The translations under genes were made by a program, and so were the position numbers. Below the pieces are notes generated by a model. That model searched no databases. It was not told where the DNA came from and saw only the letters and a list, made by a program, of their open reading frames with translations. From positions 248,001 to 312,000 of the forward strand of contig NZ_VAHO01000002.1 of the NCBI RefSeq assembly GCF_005796225.1: DNA of 64,000 nucleotides. Reading direction: 5' to 3'. Origin of the DNA: Pseudarthrobacter sp. NamE5 (GTDB lineage: Bacteria; Actinomycetota; Actinomycetes; Actinomycetales; Micrococcaceae). The stretch's first letter is position 1. The number at the start of each line of letters is the position of its first letter. Of this stretch, positions 37,051 to 45,998 are shown piece after piece.

Positions 37051-37956
37051 ATGAATAGCTTCGAGGGAGACACCACCGATCCGGGTGCCGGACCCGAACG
37101 GGAGCGGTTCCTGCAGCCTGTGGCTGACGGACAGCGCGTGACAGTGATGCTTGCCGCCTTTGAAGGCTGGAACGACGCCGGGGAAGCGGCCAGCGACTCT
37201 TTGCGGTACCTGAACAAACTGTGGGGCGGCAAGAAGGTGGCGTCCATTGACGCTGACGAGTACTACGACTTCCAGTTCACCCGCCCCACCGTCCGCCGGA
37301 ACGCTGCCGGGGAACGGAAGATCAAGTGGCCCTCAACGCGGATCTACAAGGCCAGCGCACCCAACTCGAATGTCGACGTCATCTTCGTGCAGGGCACTGA
37401 GCCGTCCTACAAGTGGCGGGCCTACACGGCTGAACTGCTGGTGCACGCCGAAGCCCTGAACGTCGATTACGTAATCCTGGTGGGCGCGCTGCTGGCGGAC
37501 GTACCGCACAGCAGGCCGATTCCGGTCAGCACTTCTTCGGACGACGCACCGCTGCGCGAACGCATGAACCTGGAAGCGTCGCAGTATGAGGGCCCGGTTG
37601 GAATTGTGGGTGTGCTGTCCGAGGTGGCACTGCTGGCGGGAATCCCCACCGTCTCCCTCTGGGCTGCCGTTCCGCACTATGTCGCGCAGGCGCCGTCGCC
37701 GAAAGCCCAGCTTGCGCTCCTGCACCGGATCGAGGAACTCCTGCAGGTCCCGCTGGACACCCATGAGCTTGCGGAGGAAGCGGACGCCTGGGAGCGGGGC
37801 GTGGACGAGCTGGCGACCGAGGACCCCGAGATTGCCGCCTACGTCCGGCAGCTTGAGGAAGCGAAGGACACGGCAGATCTTCCCGAGGCCACCGGTGAGT
37901 CGATTGCCCGGGAATTTGAGCGTTACCTCAAGCGCCGGGGCCAGGACCGGCCCTGA
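37051..37956 (+). CDS. PAC2 family protein
   Basis: 301-aa member of the PAC2 (proteasome assembly chaperone 2) family, widespread in actinobacteria. Visible: MLAAFEGWNDAGEAASDSLRYL at the N-terminus, FVQGTEPSYKWRAY, ILVGALLADVPHSRPIPV and VSLWAAVPHYVAQAPSPKA. In archaea and eukaryotes the family helps assemble proteasomes. Whether the bacterial form does so is not established, and here it is 3 kb from the proteasome operon. Converges on mshC with a 9-base gap. Confidence 0.9.
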   Translation: MNSFEGDTTDPGAGPERERFLQPVADGQRVTVMLAAFEGWNDAGEAASDSLRYLNKLWGGKKVASIDADEYYDFQFTRPTVRRNAAGERKIKWPSTRIYKASAPNSNVDVIFVQGTEPSYKWRAYTAELLVHAEALNVDYVILVGALLADVPHSRPIPVSTSSDDAPLRERMNLEASQYEGPVGIVGVLSEVALLAGIPTVSLWAAVPHYVAQAPSPKAQLALLHRIEELLQVPLDTHELAEEADAWERGVDELATEDPEIAAYVRQLEEAKDTADLPEATGESIAREFERYLKRRGQDRP

Positions 37957-37964
37957 CCGCTCAT

Positions 37965-39242
37965 TTAGAGAACCACGCCCAGCAGGGCGTCCACCGCGTC
38001 CCTGACCAGGCCCTGGTCTGCCGGACTTGCCGGACCGCCGTCGGGGTTTACCTGCTCCGCCCAGCGGGAAACGGCGGCGACGGCGGCGGGCGCGTTCAGG
38101 TCCGCTGCCAGTGCTGCCCGCATCTCTGCAAGCAGGGGGACGGCTGACCCTTCCGGAGCATGCTCCAGGGCCCGGCGCCACGTTGCCAGCGTTGCCTTCG
38201 CAGCCTCGAACGCGTCATCTGTCCAGGACCAGTCCGAGCGGTAGTGGTGGGCAAGGATGCCAAGCCGGATGGCTGCAGGGTCCTCCCCTGCCGCACGGAG
38301 TTTTGAGACCAGCACCAGGTTGCCTTTGGACTTGCTCATCTTCTCGCCGTCCAGGCCCACCATGCCCGCGTGGGCGTAGTGCTTGGCCAGCGGAACTCCG
38401 GCCAGCGAGTACGCGTGCCCTGCACCCATTTCATGGTGCGGGAAGATCAGGTCCGAACCTCCGCCCTGCACGGTGAAGGGCGACGGCAGGTACTTCTGGG
38501 CAATGACGGTGCACTCGATGTGCCATCCCGGCCGGCCTGCTCCCAGGCTGCCGCCGGGCCAGCTTGGCTCCCCGTCGCGCTCCACCCGCCACAGCAGCGG
38601 GTCCAGGGCCTGCCGCTTCCCGGCCCGGCCAGGGTCGCCGCCGCGTTCAGCGAAAAGCTCAAGCATGTCGCTTTCTGGAAGCCCTGATATGCATCCAAGC
38701 GACCACACATCCGGCGCGACGGACTGCTTGCCGGCCGCTTCGACGTCGTAATAGACATCCCCGTCCGGCTCGCCGTTGCTGCCCCGGACCCTGTAAGCCA
38801 GCCCAAGGCTGACGAGCCGCTCAACCTCGGGAACTATCAGATTGATGGACTCCACCGCTCCCACATAGTGGTCCGGCGGCAGGACATTGAGGGCTTCCAT
38901 GTCCGTCTGGAAGAGCTCGATCTGGCCCGCTGCCAGGTCCCTCCAGTCAACGCCCGTAGCGGTGGCGCGTTCCAGCAGCGGGTCGTCCACGTCGGTGACG
39001 TTCTGAACGTAGGCAACTTCGTGGCCGGCGTCCCGCCAGGCCCTGTTGAGGAGGTCGAAGGCGACGTAGCTGGAGGCGTGGCCCATGTGGGTGGCGTCGT
39101 ACGGCGTGATGCCGCAGACATACATGGACGGGTGGCTCTCGTTCCCCAGGACAACCTCGCGGCGCGCCGCCGTATCGAACAAGCTGATCGGAGGCATGCT
39201 CCCGGGCAGGGCGGGAACAGGGCGGGAAGTCCAGGATTTCAC
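37965..39242 (-). CDS. mshC: L-cysteine:1D-myo-inositol 2-amino-2-deoxy-glucoside ligase MshC
   Basis: 425-aa ATP-dependent ligase joining cysteine to GlcN-Ins in mycothiol synthesis. It is a cysteinyl-tRNA synthetase paralogue: HIGH-like THMGHA follows the zinc-site [11 protein letters not shown], and the KMSKS loop is [10 protein letters not shown]. The N-terminus [14 protein letters not shown] matches other MshC proteins, supporting GTG 39242. It ends shortly after the Rossmann and stem-contact regions and lacks the anticodon-binding domain of CysS. Its presence means the cell makes mycothiol. Confidence 0.95.
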   Translation of the reverse strand: MKSWTSRPVPALPGSMPPISLFDTAARREVVLGNESHPSMYVCGITPYDATHMGHASSYVAFDLLNRAWRDAGHEVAYVQNVTDVDDPLLERATATGVDWRDLAAGQIELFQTDMEALNVLPPDHYVGAVESINLIVPEVERLVSLGLAYRVRGSNGEPDGDVYYDVEAAGKQSVAPDVWSLGCISGLPESDMLELFAERGGDPGRAGKRQALDPLLWRVERDGEPSWPGGSLGAGRPGWHIECTVIAQKYLPSPFTVQGGGSDLIFPHHEMGAGHAYSLAGVPLAKHYAHAGMVGLDGEKMSKSKGNLVLVSKLRAAGEDPAAIRLGILAHHYRSDWSWTDDAFEAAKATLATWRRALEHAPEGSAVPLLAEMRAALAADLNAPAAVAAVSRWAEQVNPDGGPASPADQGLVRDAVDALLGVVL

Positions 39243-39248
39243 ACACCA

Positions 39249-39254
39249 AGCCTA
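39249..39254 (-). promoter_or_regulatory. -10 element for mshC (leaderless spacing)
   Basis: TAGGCT, spacer TGGTGT, GTG 39242. It lies just after the uppP stop. Confidence 0.45.
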
Positions 39255-39257
39255 GTG

Positions 39258-40091
39258 CTAGGCGCTGATGACACCGAAACCGAGGAGCAGGTACAGGGCG
39301 AGGCCCAGGAAAATCCGGTACCAGACGAACAAGCGGTAGCTGCGGGTGGAAACGAACTTCAGGAACCAGCCGATAATGACGTACCCCACCACGAAGGCAA
39401 TGGCAGTGGCCAGGGCCGTCTCCGGCAATCCGTAGGGGCCGGTGATGCCTTCGTTGGTGACGGTCTTGTAGAGCTGGTAGAGCCCGCTGCCAAACACAGC
39501 CGGGATGGCGAGCAGGAAGGAGTAGCGGGCCGCGGCCTCGCGGGTGTAACCCATCAGGAGGCCGGCAGTGATGGTGCCGCCGGAGCGCGAAACGCCGGGG
39601 ATGAGGGCCATGGCCTGTGCAAGGCCGAACAGGATGCCGTGCTTGTAGGTCAGCCGGCTCAGGTCCCGTTCCTGCCTGCCCACTGCATCCGCCACGGCGA
39701 GGAACAGCCCGAACACGATCAGCATGGTTGCCACAAGCCACATGCTGCGCAGCACAGACTCGATCTGATCCTGGAACAGCAGGCCCAGGACCACAATCGG
39801 GAGGCTGCCCAGGATGACAAGCCAGCCCATCCGGACGTCCGGATGCTGGCGTGACACTTTCCCGGCGAGGGACCCGAACCAGGCTTTGACGATGCGGACA
39901 ATATCCCGCCAAAAAAACACCAGGACCGCGGTCTCGGTGCCCAGCTGGGTGATGGCGGTGAAAGCGGCTCCAGGGTCTGCGGCGTTCGGCAGGAACTGCC
40001 CCACAATCCGCAAGTGTGCACTTGATGAAATCGGTAGAAATTCGGTCAGTCCCTGCACTAGGCCCAGCAGGGCCGCTTCAAACCAGTTCAC
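39258..40091 (-). CDS. uppP: Undecaprenyl-diphosphatase UppP (BacA)
   Basis: 277-aa polytopic membrane phosphatase recycling undecaprenyl pyrophosphate for peptidoglycan synthesis. The two catalytic motifs are [16 protein letters not shown] near residue 15 and [15 protein letters not shown] near 165. About seven hydrophobic helices. GTG 40091 has no Shine-Dalgarno but a TAGGGT -10 element 6 bases upstream. Followed by mshC on the same strand. Confidence 0.95.
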   Translation of the reverse strand: MNWFEAALLGLVQGLTEFLPISSSAHLRIVGQFLPNAADPGAAFTAITQLGTETAVLVFFWRDIVRIVKAWFGSLAGKVSRQHPDVRMGWLVILGSLPIVVLGLLFQDQIESVLRSMWLVATMLIVFGLFLAVADAVGRQERDLSRLTYKHGILFGLAQAMALIPGVSRSGGTITAGLLMGYTREAAARYSFLLAIPAVFGSGLYQLYKTVTNEGITGPYGLPETALATAIAFVVGYVIIGWFLKFVSTRSYRLFVWYRIFLGLALYLLLGFGVISA

Positions 40092-40097
40092 GCTAAG

Positions 40098-40103
40098 ACC
40101 CTA
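40098..40103 (-). promoter_or_regulatory. -10 element for uppP (leaderless spacing)
   Basis: TAGGGT, spacer CTTAGC, GTG 40091. Confidence 0.45.
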
Positions 40104-40130
40104 CGGCATGGGCAGTGCCTGTTCTGGCCG

Positions 40131-40136
40131 TAAGCT
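40131..40136 (+). promoter_or_regulatory. -10 element for aldo/keto reductase gene (leaderless spacing)
   Basis: TAAGCT, spacer of 7 bases, ATG 40144. Confidence 0.4.
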
Positions 40137-40143
40137 TGCTGCT

Positions 40144-41076
40144 ATGCAGCAGCGTTACGTCGGCAACAGTGGATTGCGTGTGTCCGCCCTTTCCCTCGGT
40201 ACCCGGGGCTGGGCCGGCGAAACCGACGAACAGGACGCATCGGAACTCCTGCGCACTTTCCTGGATGCGGGCGGAAAGCATCTTGATACCGCCGCATCCT
40301 ACTCGGACGGACAGTCCGAGGCGATGATCGGTTCGCTGTTGGGCGATGTGGTGGCCCGGACCGAAGTTTCCATCTCCACAAAGGCAGGCATGACGACGCC
40401 CGATGGGCGGCGCGGCGTCGATACCTCGCGTAACGCGATGCTCACCGGGCTGGAAGCCAGCCTTGCCAGGCTGGGGACCGATTACATCGACCTTTGGTTC
40501 GCGGAGACCTGGGACGGGAACGTGCCGCTGGAGGAGACGTTGTCAGCCCTTGAGTATGCTGTCCGGACAGGACGGGCACGGTACGCCGGCGTGTCCAACT
40601 TCACAGGGTGGCAGACGGCGAAGGCGGCCGCCACAGCGGGCTTCCCCCTCGTGGCGGCGCAGGCAGAGTATTCCTTCCTGCAGCGGAAGGCGGAAGCGGA
40701 GCTCATCCCCGCCGTGGAGGATGCCGGACTGGGCCTCATGGCCTGGGCACCGCTGGGCCGTGGTGTTCTGACCGGCAAGTACCGCGGCACCGTTCCGTCC
40801 GGGTCAAGGGCAGCGACCGCGTCTGAAGCCGGCTACGTCGAGCCTTATCTTGAGGAAAAACCGTCCAGGACGGTGGAGGCCGTATGCATGGCTGCCAAAG
40901 GCCTGGGACGGACCCCACAGGACGTTTCGCTCAGCTGGCTCCTGTCCCAGGTTGGGGTGGCCACCGCGATCGTGGGAGCGCGGACGCCGGCGCAGCTCAA
41001 GGAACTGCTGGATGCCCAGCTCACACCACTGCCGCCCGAAATAGCCCGTGCGCTCGAGGATGTGTCAGGAGCTTAG
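40144..41076 (+). CDS. Aldo/keto reductase
   Basis: 310-aa NADPH-dependent TIM-barrel oxidoreductase. The start MQQRYVGNSGLRVSALSLG is typical. Catalytic tetrad residues are in LDTAASYSDGQSEAMIG (Asp and Tyr) and STKAGMTT (Lys); the His is replaced or displaced, with ETWDGNVPLEE in its place. The NADP-binding end is ATAIVGARTPAQLKELL. The substrate is unknown. Divergent from uppP; converges with a small acidic-protein gene. Confidence 0.92.
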   Translation: MQQRYVGNSGLRVSALSLGTRGWAGETDEQDASELLRTFLDAGGKHLDTAASYSDGQSEAMIGSLLGDVVARTEVSISTKAGMTTPDGRRGVDTSRNAMLTGLEASLARLGTDYIDLWFAETWDGNVPLEETLSALEYAVRTGRARYAGVSNFTGWQTAKAAATAGFPLVAAQAEYSFLQRKAEAELIPAVEDAGLGLMAWAPLGRGVLTGKYRGTVPSGSRAATASEAGYVEPYLEEKPSRTVEAVCMAAKGLGRTPQDVSLSWLLSQVGVATAIVGARTPAQLKELLDAQLTPLPPEIARALEDVSGA

Positions 41077-41097
41077 GGGCTCCCGGCCCGATAGGTC

Positions 41098-41361
41098 CTA
41101 TTCCTCGACGATCTCCAGGTCCTCGTCGTCCACGGCGCTCTCTTCGTCCTCTTCATCCTCGTCGTCGAAGACCTGCAGCGGGGTTACCTCGTTGTAGGCC
41201 TCGTAGAGGGCGTCCTCGTAAACTTCGAAGGCGTCTGCCACTGCAAAAAAAGCTGCCTCCACGGAGGGGTCACCATCTCCGCGGCGGTTGGATGCTGCTA
41301 TAAGGTGTTCTTCCAAAGCGGTGGTCAGGGACTGAAGCGCGACACGCGGATCGATGCTCAT
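41098..41361 (-). CDS. Conserved small protein with highly acidic C-terminus
   Basis: 87-aa protein. The first 60 residues form a helical domain (PRVALQSLTTALEEHLIAAS...AADAFEVYEDALYEAYNEV-like). The last 25 are almost entirely Asp, Glu and Ser. Similar actinobacterial proteins are sometimes labelled primosomal protein without evidence; I assign no function. A TAACGT -10 element lies 6 bases before the ATG. Confidence 0.75.
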   Translation of the reverse strand: MSIDPRVALQSLTTALEEHLIAASNRRGDGDPSVEAAFFAVADAFEVYEDALYEAYNEVTPLQVFDDEDEEDEESAVDDEDLEIVEE

Positions 41362-41367
41362 GACTTC

Positions 41368-41373
41368 ACGTTA
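41368..41373 (-). promoter_or_regulatory. -10 element for the gene at 41361 (leaderless spacing)
   Basis: TAACGT, spacer GAAGTC, ATG 41361. It lies between two divergent small genes. Confidence 0.4.
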
Positions 41374-41400
41374 GCCGGAAAAGGACGAAAATGGAGAGCA

Positions 41401-41634
41401 ATGAAGGAACAATTTCTCACCAGCTCAGTCCAGCGGGAACGGGACTATTTGAGGCAGTACGAGTACCTCGTACTGACGGTGAGCCCCGACGATTCACTGC
41501 ATGAGGCACGCCGGCGACTGGTGGAACACTCCGAGTATGGGAAGTGGGAGCTGGAACGCAGCAAGCTATACGTGGGTGGAGGCCGGCGCTTTTGGCTCCG
41601 CCGCCGGGTGCTGCAGGTTCAGCGGACCGTCTGA
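41401..41634 (+). CDS. DUF5703 family small protein
   Basis: 77-aa protein starting MKEQFLTSSVQRERDYLRQYEYLV with central DDSLHEARRRLVEHSEYGKWELERS and a basic end (RRFWLRRRVLQVQR). Recognised as the actinobacterial DUF5703 family; function unknown. ATG 41401 follows GGAGAGC. Divergent from the acidic-tail gene; converges on the acyl-CoA dehydrogenase. Confidence 0.82.
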   Translation: MKEQFLTSSVQRERDYLRQYEYLVLTVSPDDSLHEARRRLVEHSEYGKWELERSKLYVGGGRRFWLRRRVLQVQRTV

Positions 41635-41655
41635 AAGCACTGTCCCGCGGACTGT

Positions 41656-42816
41656 TCAATCCGCCAAGGGTCCCAGCCACGCGTTGGCCACTGTGTTGTG
41701 GGCTGATTCGTCATCTGACGGGTGGAACATTCCCGCCAGGACATCCCGGTACAGACGTTCCAGCTCGGAGCCCCGGAAGTAGCTCGATCCCCCGCTGACC
41801 CGGATGGCAAGATCCACCACGCGGCGGGCGGTTTCGGTGGCGTTAACCTTGAGGCCGACGAGTTTCGGGAACCACTGCGGGCCATGGTCCACCAGGGAGT
41901 CGACGTCGGATGCGACGGATCCCAGCTGGGGGTACAGGTTGTCCATGGCCATGGCGGCGTCGGCGACTTTCCAGCGGATGTCCGGGTCCTGCGCATAGCT
42001 GCGTCCGCCGTTCTTGAAGGAAGTGCGGCGCTTGACAGTCTCGACACCCACAGCCAGGGCGCGCTCCCCCAGACCGGTGTAAACGGCTGCCAGCAGGGTC
42101 TCGAAGCAGGCGAAAATTGCGAAAATCAGCGGGTCGCGGTTCGGCCCCACAGGAAGTTTCCGGAAGATCCTTTCCGCCGGGACACACGCGCCTTCCAGGA
42201 CTGTTGTGCCGGACTGGCTGGCGCGCATGCCCAGGGTGTCCCAGTCGTCAAGGGTGCGGTAGCCGGCTGTATCCCGGGTGATGAAGCCGTGGACCAGTTC
42301 GCCGCCGCCGTCCCTGGCGTGCGGGTCCTTGCCGAAGATCCCCAGCCTGGTCCAGGCCGGGGAGAGGCTGGTGAAGATTTTCGTTCCCGTGAAGGAGTAG
42401 CCGCCGTCGGGCATCGGCTCGGCGGTGGTTCGGGAATCGAACAGCACGGAGTCGTTTCCAGCTTCTGAGTTGCCGAAGGCAAAAATTTCGCCCGCTGCCG
42501 CCTCCTTCAGGACAAAGTCCAGTGAGGCGTCCCCGCGCGACTTAAGGACCTGCGCGACGCCGGTCCACACCAAATGCATGTTCACGGCCAGTGCGGTGGC
42601 CGGGGCGGCCGTTGCGAGCCTTCGCTGGCACTGCGCCGCCGCTTCGAGGCCAAAGCCGAGTCCGCCGTCGTCCGCTGGCACAAAAAGCTTCAGATAACCG
42701 GCCTCAACGAGCTCTGACAGGTCCTCGTGGAAGAACGCGTTGTCCCGGTCGTAGCTGGCGGCGCGGCCGCGGAACCGTTCCAGGAGGATATCCGGCAACA
42801 ACTCTTCGGGCGTCAC
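41656..42816 (-). CDS. Acyl-CoA dehydrogenase family flavoprotein
   Basis: 386-aa protein with the three-domain acyl-CoA dehydrogenase order: helical N-terminal domain, beta domain with FTGTKIFTSLSP and WDTLGMRASQSGTTVLEG, and C-terminal helical bundle ending RVVDLAIRVSGGSSYFRGSELERLYRDV. The latter matches the DszC/hydroxylase-like subgroup as well as true dehydrogenases. The usual catalytic Glu of medium-chain enzymes is not obvious, so a monooxygenase or other role is possible. GTG 42816 lies 12 bases after the M20 stop, probably coupled. Confidence 0.85.
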   Translation of the reverse strand: MTPEELLPDILLERFRGRAASYDRDNAFFHEDLSELVEAGYLKLFVPADDGGLGFGLEAAAQCQRRLATAAPATALAVNMHLVWTGVAQVLKSRGDASLDFVLKEAAAGEIFAFGNSEAGNDSVLFDSRTTAEPMPDGGYSFTGTKIFTSLSPAWTRLGIFGKDPHARDGGGELVHGFITRDTAGYRTLDDWDTLGMRASQSGTTVLEGACVPAERIFRKLPVGPNRDPLIFAIFACFETLLAAVYTGLGERALAVGVETVKRRTSFKNGGRSYAQDPDIRWKVADAAMAMDNLYPQLGSVASDVDSLVDHGPQWFPKLVGLKVNATETARRVVDLAIRVSGGSSYFRGSELERLYRDVLAGMFHPSDDESAHNTVANAWLGPLAD

Positions 42817-42828
42817 GTTGCTGGCCTG

Positions 42829-44133
42829 TCAGTAGTTGGTCAGCAGGGTGTTCAGGACCCGGGCACCAAACTTGAGGGAGTCCGCCGGGACCCGCTCGTC
42901 AACCCCGTGGAACATGCCCGTGAAGTCCAGCTCGTCCGGCAGCATGAGGGGCGCGAATCCGTAGCCGGTGATTCCGAGCCTGCTGAGAGACTTGTTGTCC
43001 GTCCCGCCCGAGAGCGTGTACGGCAGCACCTTTGCGCCCGGGTCCTCCTTGTGCAGGGCATCGATCATGGAGTCCACCAGGTTGCCGGCGAACGGGACCT
43101 CCAGCGAGACGTCATTGTGGACGTAACTGACCTCTACACCGCTGCCGGCCAGTTCGCGGACGATTTCCAGGACCTGCTGTTCCTGGCCCGGCAGGGTGCG
43201 GCAGTCAACCAGGGCTTCGGCGGACTCGGGAATCACGTTGTGCTTGTAGCCGCCCTTGAGGAGCGTGGGGTTGGTGGTGTTCTGCAAGGTGGCACCGACG
43301 AACCGTGCCACAGTGCCGAGCTGGTTGAGCAGGAGGTCCGGATTGTCGGCGTCGAACTCCACGCCGGTGAGTTCGGTCACTCCGTCCAGGAACTGCCGGG
43401 TGGTGGGGGTGAGCTCGATGGGCCATTTGTATTCGCCGATGCGCGTGACGGCCGCGGCGAGGCGGGTGACGGCGTTGTCCTTGTTGATCTGGGAGCCGTG
43501 GCCGGCCCTTCCGTGAGCCACAAGACGGAGCCAGGAGATGCCCTTCTCCGCAGTCTGCAGCAGGTAGGTCCGCTGCCCGCCGATGGTGGCCGAAAAGCCA
43601 CCAACCTCGGAAATGGCCTCAGTGGCGCCCTCGAAGAGTTCGGGGCGGTTGTCCACGGCGTAGCGGGCTCCGAGGGCACCGCCGGCCTCCTCGTCAGCGA
43701 AGAACGCGAAGATAATGTCCCGCTTGGGCTTCTTGCCGGAGCGGGCAAAGCTGCGCAGGACGGAGAGGATCATGGCATCCATGTCCTTCATGTCGACGGC
43801 GCCGCGGCCCCAGATGAGCCCATCCTTGAGTTCGGCTCCAAAGGGGTCCACAGACCATTGGTCGCGAAGGGCGGGGACGACGTCCAGGTGTCCGTGCACG
43901 ACGAGGGCGCTGGCGGAGGGGTCCCCGCCCGCCATGCGCGTGACGACGTTGGCGCGGCCTGGAGCGGATTCAAAGATTTCTGCTTCCAGTCCCACTTCCT
44001 CGATCAGCCCGGCCGCATATTCGGCCGCCGCGCGCTCTCCCGGGCCGGAACCGTCGCCGTAGTTGGAGGTGTCGATGCGGATAAGTTCCTGGCAGATCCG
44101 GACAACTTCATCCTCAGGCAGGACGTCAGGCAT
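42829..44133 (-). CDS. M20/M28 family metallopeptidase (ArgE/DapE-like)
   Basis: 434-aa dizinc peptidase. Metal-binding motif ALVVHGHLDVVPAL (H and catalytic D), RGAVDMKDMDAM (bridging Asp), FFADEEAGGALGARY (catalytic Glu and Glu ligand) and a C-terminal PYTLSGGTDNKSL. The dimerisation domain lies in between. The substrate could be a dipeptide or N-acyl amino acid. ATG 44133 (MPDVLPED) follows GAGGAGC; the frame is open to 44175. Confidence 0.92.
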   Translation of the reverse strand: MPDVLPEDEVVRICQELIRIDTSNYGDGSGPGERAAAEYAAGLIEEVGLEAEIFESAPGRANVVTRMAGGDPSASALVVHGHLDVVPALRDQWSVDPFGAELKDGLIWGRGAVDMKDMDAMILSVLRSFARSGKKPKRDIIFAFFADEEAGGALGARYAVDNRPELFEGATEAISEVGGFSATIGGQRTYLLQTAEKGISWLRLVAHGRAGHGSQINKDNAVTRLAAAVTRIGEYKWPIELTPTTRQFLDGVTELTGVEFDADNPDLLLNQLGTVARFVGATLQNTTNPTLLKGGYKHNVIPESAEALVDCRTLPGQEQQVLEIVRELAGSGVEVSYVHNDVSLEVPFAGNLVDSMIDALHKEDPGAKVLPYTLSGGTDNKSLSRLGITGYGFAPLMLPDELDFTGMFHGVDERVPADSLKFGARVLNTLLTNY

Positions 44134-44302
44134 TAAGGGCTCCTCAGTGGAAATGGCCGGTTGGCACGCGCTCAATCGATGCCCTCAGCCTACCCACTTG
44201 GCCCGATTCGTTGTTCCCGGAAAGTTCGTGTTAGAGTTTTTCTCGCTGCTTCGGAGAGGCGCGAAACGCCGGAAGGTGTGAACGTCTCCCGAAATACCAC
44301 CT

Positions 44303-44385
44303 GCGCGGGTGGCGGAATGGCAGACGCGCTAGCTTGAGGTGCTAGTCCTCGAAAGGGGGTGGGGGTTCAAGTCCCCCTCCGCGCA
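44303..44385 (+). tRNA. tRNA-Leu(GAG)
   Basis: An 83-nt cloverleaf with a 7-bp acceptor stem (GCGCGGG with TCCGCGC, one G-U), anticodon stem CTAGC/GCTAG, loop TTGAGGT with anticodon GAG, a long variable arm (class II tRNA) and T arm GGGGG-TTCAAGT-CCCCC. CCA is not encoded. It reads CUC/CUU codons. It is followed at once by a terminator. It marks the start of an accessory region, but I found no second copy of its 3' end that would be an attR. Confidence 0.95.
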
Positions 44386-44390
44386 CAAAG

Positions 44391-44420
44391 AAAGCCCCGG
44401 GAAACCGGGGCTTTTTTGTG
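44391..44420 (+). terminator. Rho-independent terminator of tRNA-Leu
   Basis: AAAGCCCCGG (44391-44400) pairs with CCGGGGCTTT (44405-44414), GAAA loop, then a run of T. Confidence 0.92.
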
Positions 44421-44458
44421 CTTTAATCCACGTGAGCTGGGTTCCTAATCACGCCGAA

Positions 44459-44629
44459 ATGAATGTGCGGCCCCCCGTCCTCCACCACGGCCAACTGGCC
44501 GCCACCGGTTACATCGTGGACGAAGCACCCAACTGGATGACGTGCCGGAGATCCTGCGGCCGGGAATCACCGTGGCGGGAACTCCACTGCCTCGAAGACC
44601 TGGACCTGGACTTCGACCTCGACGAGTGA
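44459..44629 (+). pseudogene. Small ORF remnant with acidic tail, possibly double frameshift
   Basis: An open frame of 56 codons (start MNVRPPVLHHGQLAATGYIV, end LEDLDLDFDLDE). The middle third reads poorly in this frame. The next frame reads sensibly as TQLDDVPEILRPGITVAGTPLP, which suggests a pair of compensating indels in a once-intact small protein. No family recognised. Confidence 0.3.
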
Positions 44630-44782
44630 TCGGCTGGTTCTGTCAATTTGCTTGCCCGGCCAGCGGTGTTCAGTGCCGCCATTTTGCGGATCCTCCGCAT
44701 GAGAAGATTTAGTGCATCTCGCCGGGAGTGCGACAAAAATGAGACTTGATGCTGAACTACCTTCACGAGCGGCACAAAGCTC

Positions 44783-45507
44783 TTGACGCTACTCCCGGCC
44801 GACGCATCTACAACTATCTCTCGGGTCTCCTGGTCCTTGCAGCCATGGCAGCGGTTTCGCCGGCATCGCCCCGATCTTGGCTGCCTGGGCGGTCCTGGTC
44901 GCATCCTGCCTTCGGTTGCGGCAGCTGCAATGGATGTCGATGGACGCATCCACCGGGCGGTGAACGTCTACCATTTCAATGGTGGCCCGTGTGCAGAACT
45001 GGTCGCCCTTGGGGTTGCAGCGACCGCAGGCGCGAGCAGCTTTTAACTATTGCCGCAGCCGGTGATGGAGGGCAGGGTCTTATCCCTCCGTGTGGCCGTT
45101 GCCGGCAGGTGCTGCTTGATCACCATCCTGACATTCTCGTCGCTGTGCCCTCAGAGTCCGGTCCGGTTGTTCGTCCTGTTCGCAACCTTTTGCCCGATAC
45201 CTACTTTTTTCCGGACGCCCAGGGACGCCGCATCGTCCACTTTAACAAGCGGTACCACGACGCCGTAATGTCGGGTGAGAAGACCACGACGGTCCGATGG
45301 GATGACCCAATTGCAGTGGGAACTGCAACGTTCGTTTTCGAGGGTCATCCAAATTTTGCTCATGTTGAGGGCGAGGTCCTCTCTACCGAGCCATTACGGC
45401 TGCAGGATCTCGACGCCGAGCACGCAGCCGGCCTCAAAAACCACTATCCAACGATGCCCGGTGATGCTGAGGTTTCGCGCGTGACGTTCCGCATCCGCTC
45501 GAGCTGA
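44783..45507 (+). pseudogene. Cytidine deaminase-ASCH fusion gene, frameshifted
   Basis: One frame (to TAA 45046) ends with the deaminase active site [18 protein letters not shown] (PCAE zinc motif). The other frame carries on with TIAAAGDGGQGLIPPCGRCRQVLLDHHPDI (PCGRC zinc motif) and then a full ASCH domain (about 45190-45507, including HFNKRYHDAVMSGEKTTTVRW). The two halves match one protein split by a net -1 frameshift near 45040. The sequence before the [12 protein letters not shown] segment is not recognisable, so the N-terminus is also damaged. Blasticidin-S-deaminase-like proteins fused to ASCH occur in actinobacteria. The ASCH part alone might still be translated. Confidence 0.7.
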
Positions 45508-45538
45508 TCGGTGAAGATGCATAGGGGCTTGCTCCGAA

Positions 45539-45568
45539 TCGCCTCGAATCCCTAGGGATTCGAGGCGA
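45539..45568. repeat. 30-bp perfect palindrome centred on CCTAGG (copy A)
   Basis: Each arm is TCGCCTCGAATCCCT and the two arms abut with no loop. It may end transcription of the deaminase-ASCH region, but its core (CTCGAAxCCCTAG) recurs at 46410-46460 and 48576-48626, so it is also a dispersed element. Confidence 0.75.
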
Positions 45569-45670
45569 CACGGCTTTTCAAACACATCGCCTTAGTTCTT
45601 GAGCAAGGTTCCGCTGCCCATGACGGGATCTCCCAACGGCATTGGCATGGAGCTCGTTCCGTGCGGCCAC

Positions 45671-45988
45671 TCATTTCGCCGCCCAGAGCAGTTCACGTAT
45701 GAGTCGATGCAACACTTGGCGGTCAACTTCGGGATGGGTATCCGCCCAGGTAGCAAGGGCGTTGGAGTAGTTGCCCAGAGGTCCGCCTGGATCGGGTACA
45801 CGCTGCGCTTCGGCGTGTAGTGCGTGAATGGTGGGCAAAAACGACTGACCTCGCTCGGTGCCGAAATTCGCTAAGAATAAATCTTCTGGTGTGGGCATCT
45901 CACCAGGTCGGTGTGGCGGTTGTTTTTTGCACTGTTCCCAGGCATCTCGGTAAGCCGCCAGCGCTGCGCTGAGTTCTTCATCAATCAT
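45671..45988 (-). CDS. Orphan small protein, paralogue of the adjacent gene
   Basis: 105-aa protein (MIDEELSAALAAYRDAWEQC...). The segment VPDPGGPLGNYSNALATWADTHPEVDRQVLHRLI is shared almost residue for residue with the gene at 45999-46289. The N-terminus is helical and the middle carries an insert (PTPEDLFLANFGTERGQSF) not seen in its paralogue. It begins 10 bases after the upstream gene's stop. No family recognised; soluble, no signal. Confidence 0.7.
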   Translation of the reverse strand: MIDEELSAALAAYRDAWEQCKKQPPHRPGEMPTPEDLFLANFGTERGQSFLPTIHALHAEAQRVPDPGGPLGNYSNALATWADTHPEVDRQVLHRLIRELLWAAK

Positions 45989-45998
45989 CCGTTGTGGC

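Noticed and set aside
37051..37956. PAC2 protein as a bacterial proteasome assembly factor
   Set aside because: The family name suggests it, but the gene is outside the proteasome operon and the role has not been shown in bacteria, so it is not listed as part of the system.
42727..44136. A 469-codon open frame antisense to the M20 peptidase gene
   Set aside because: Long antisense frames are a by-product of high GC at third positions; the M20 motifs on the minus strand are complete.
44509..44949. A 146-codon minus-strand frame after tRNA-Leu
   Set aside because: Overlaps the better-supported remnants on the plus strand and shows only Arg/Ser-rich shadow sequence.
45036..45048. Programmed -1 frameshift in the deaminase-ASCH gene
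   Set aside because: The local sequence GCTTTTAAC is not a canonical X-XXY-YYZ slippery heptamer, the upstream part is degraded and neighbouring genes are also frameshifted; decay is simpler.
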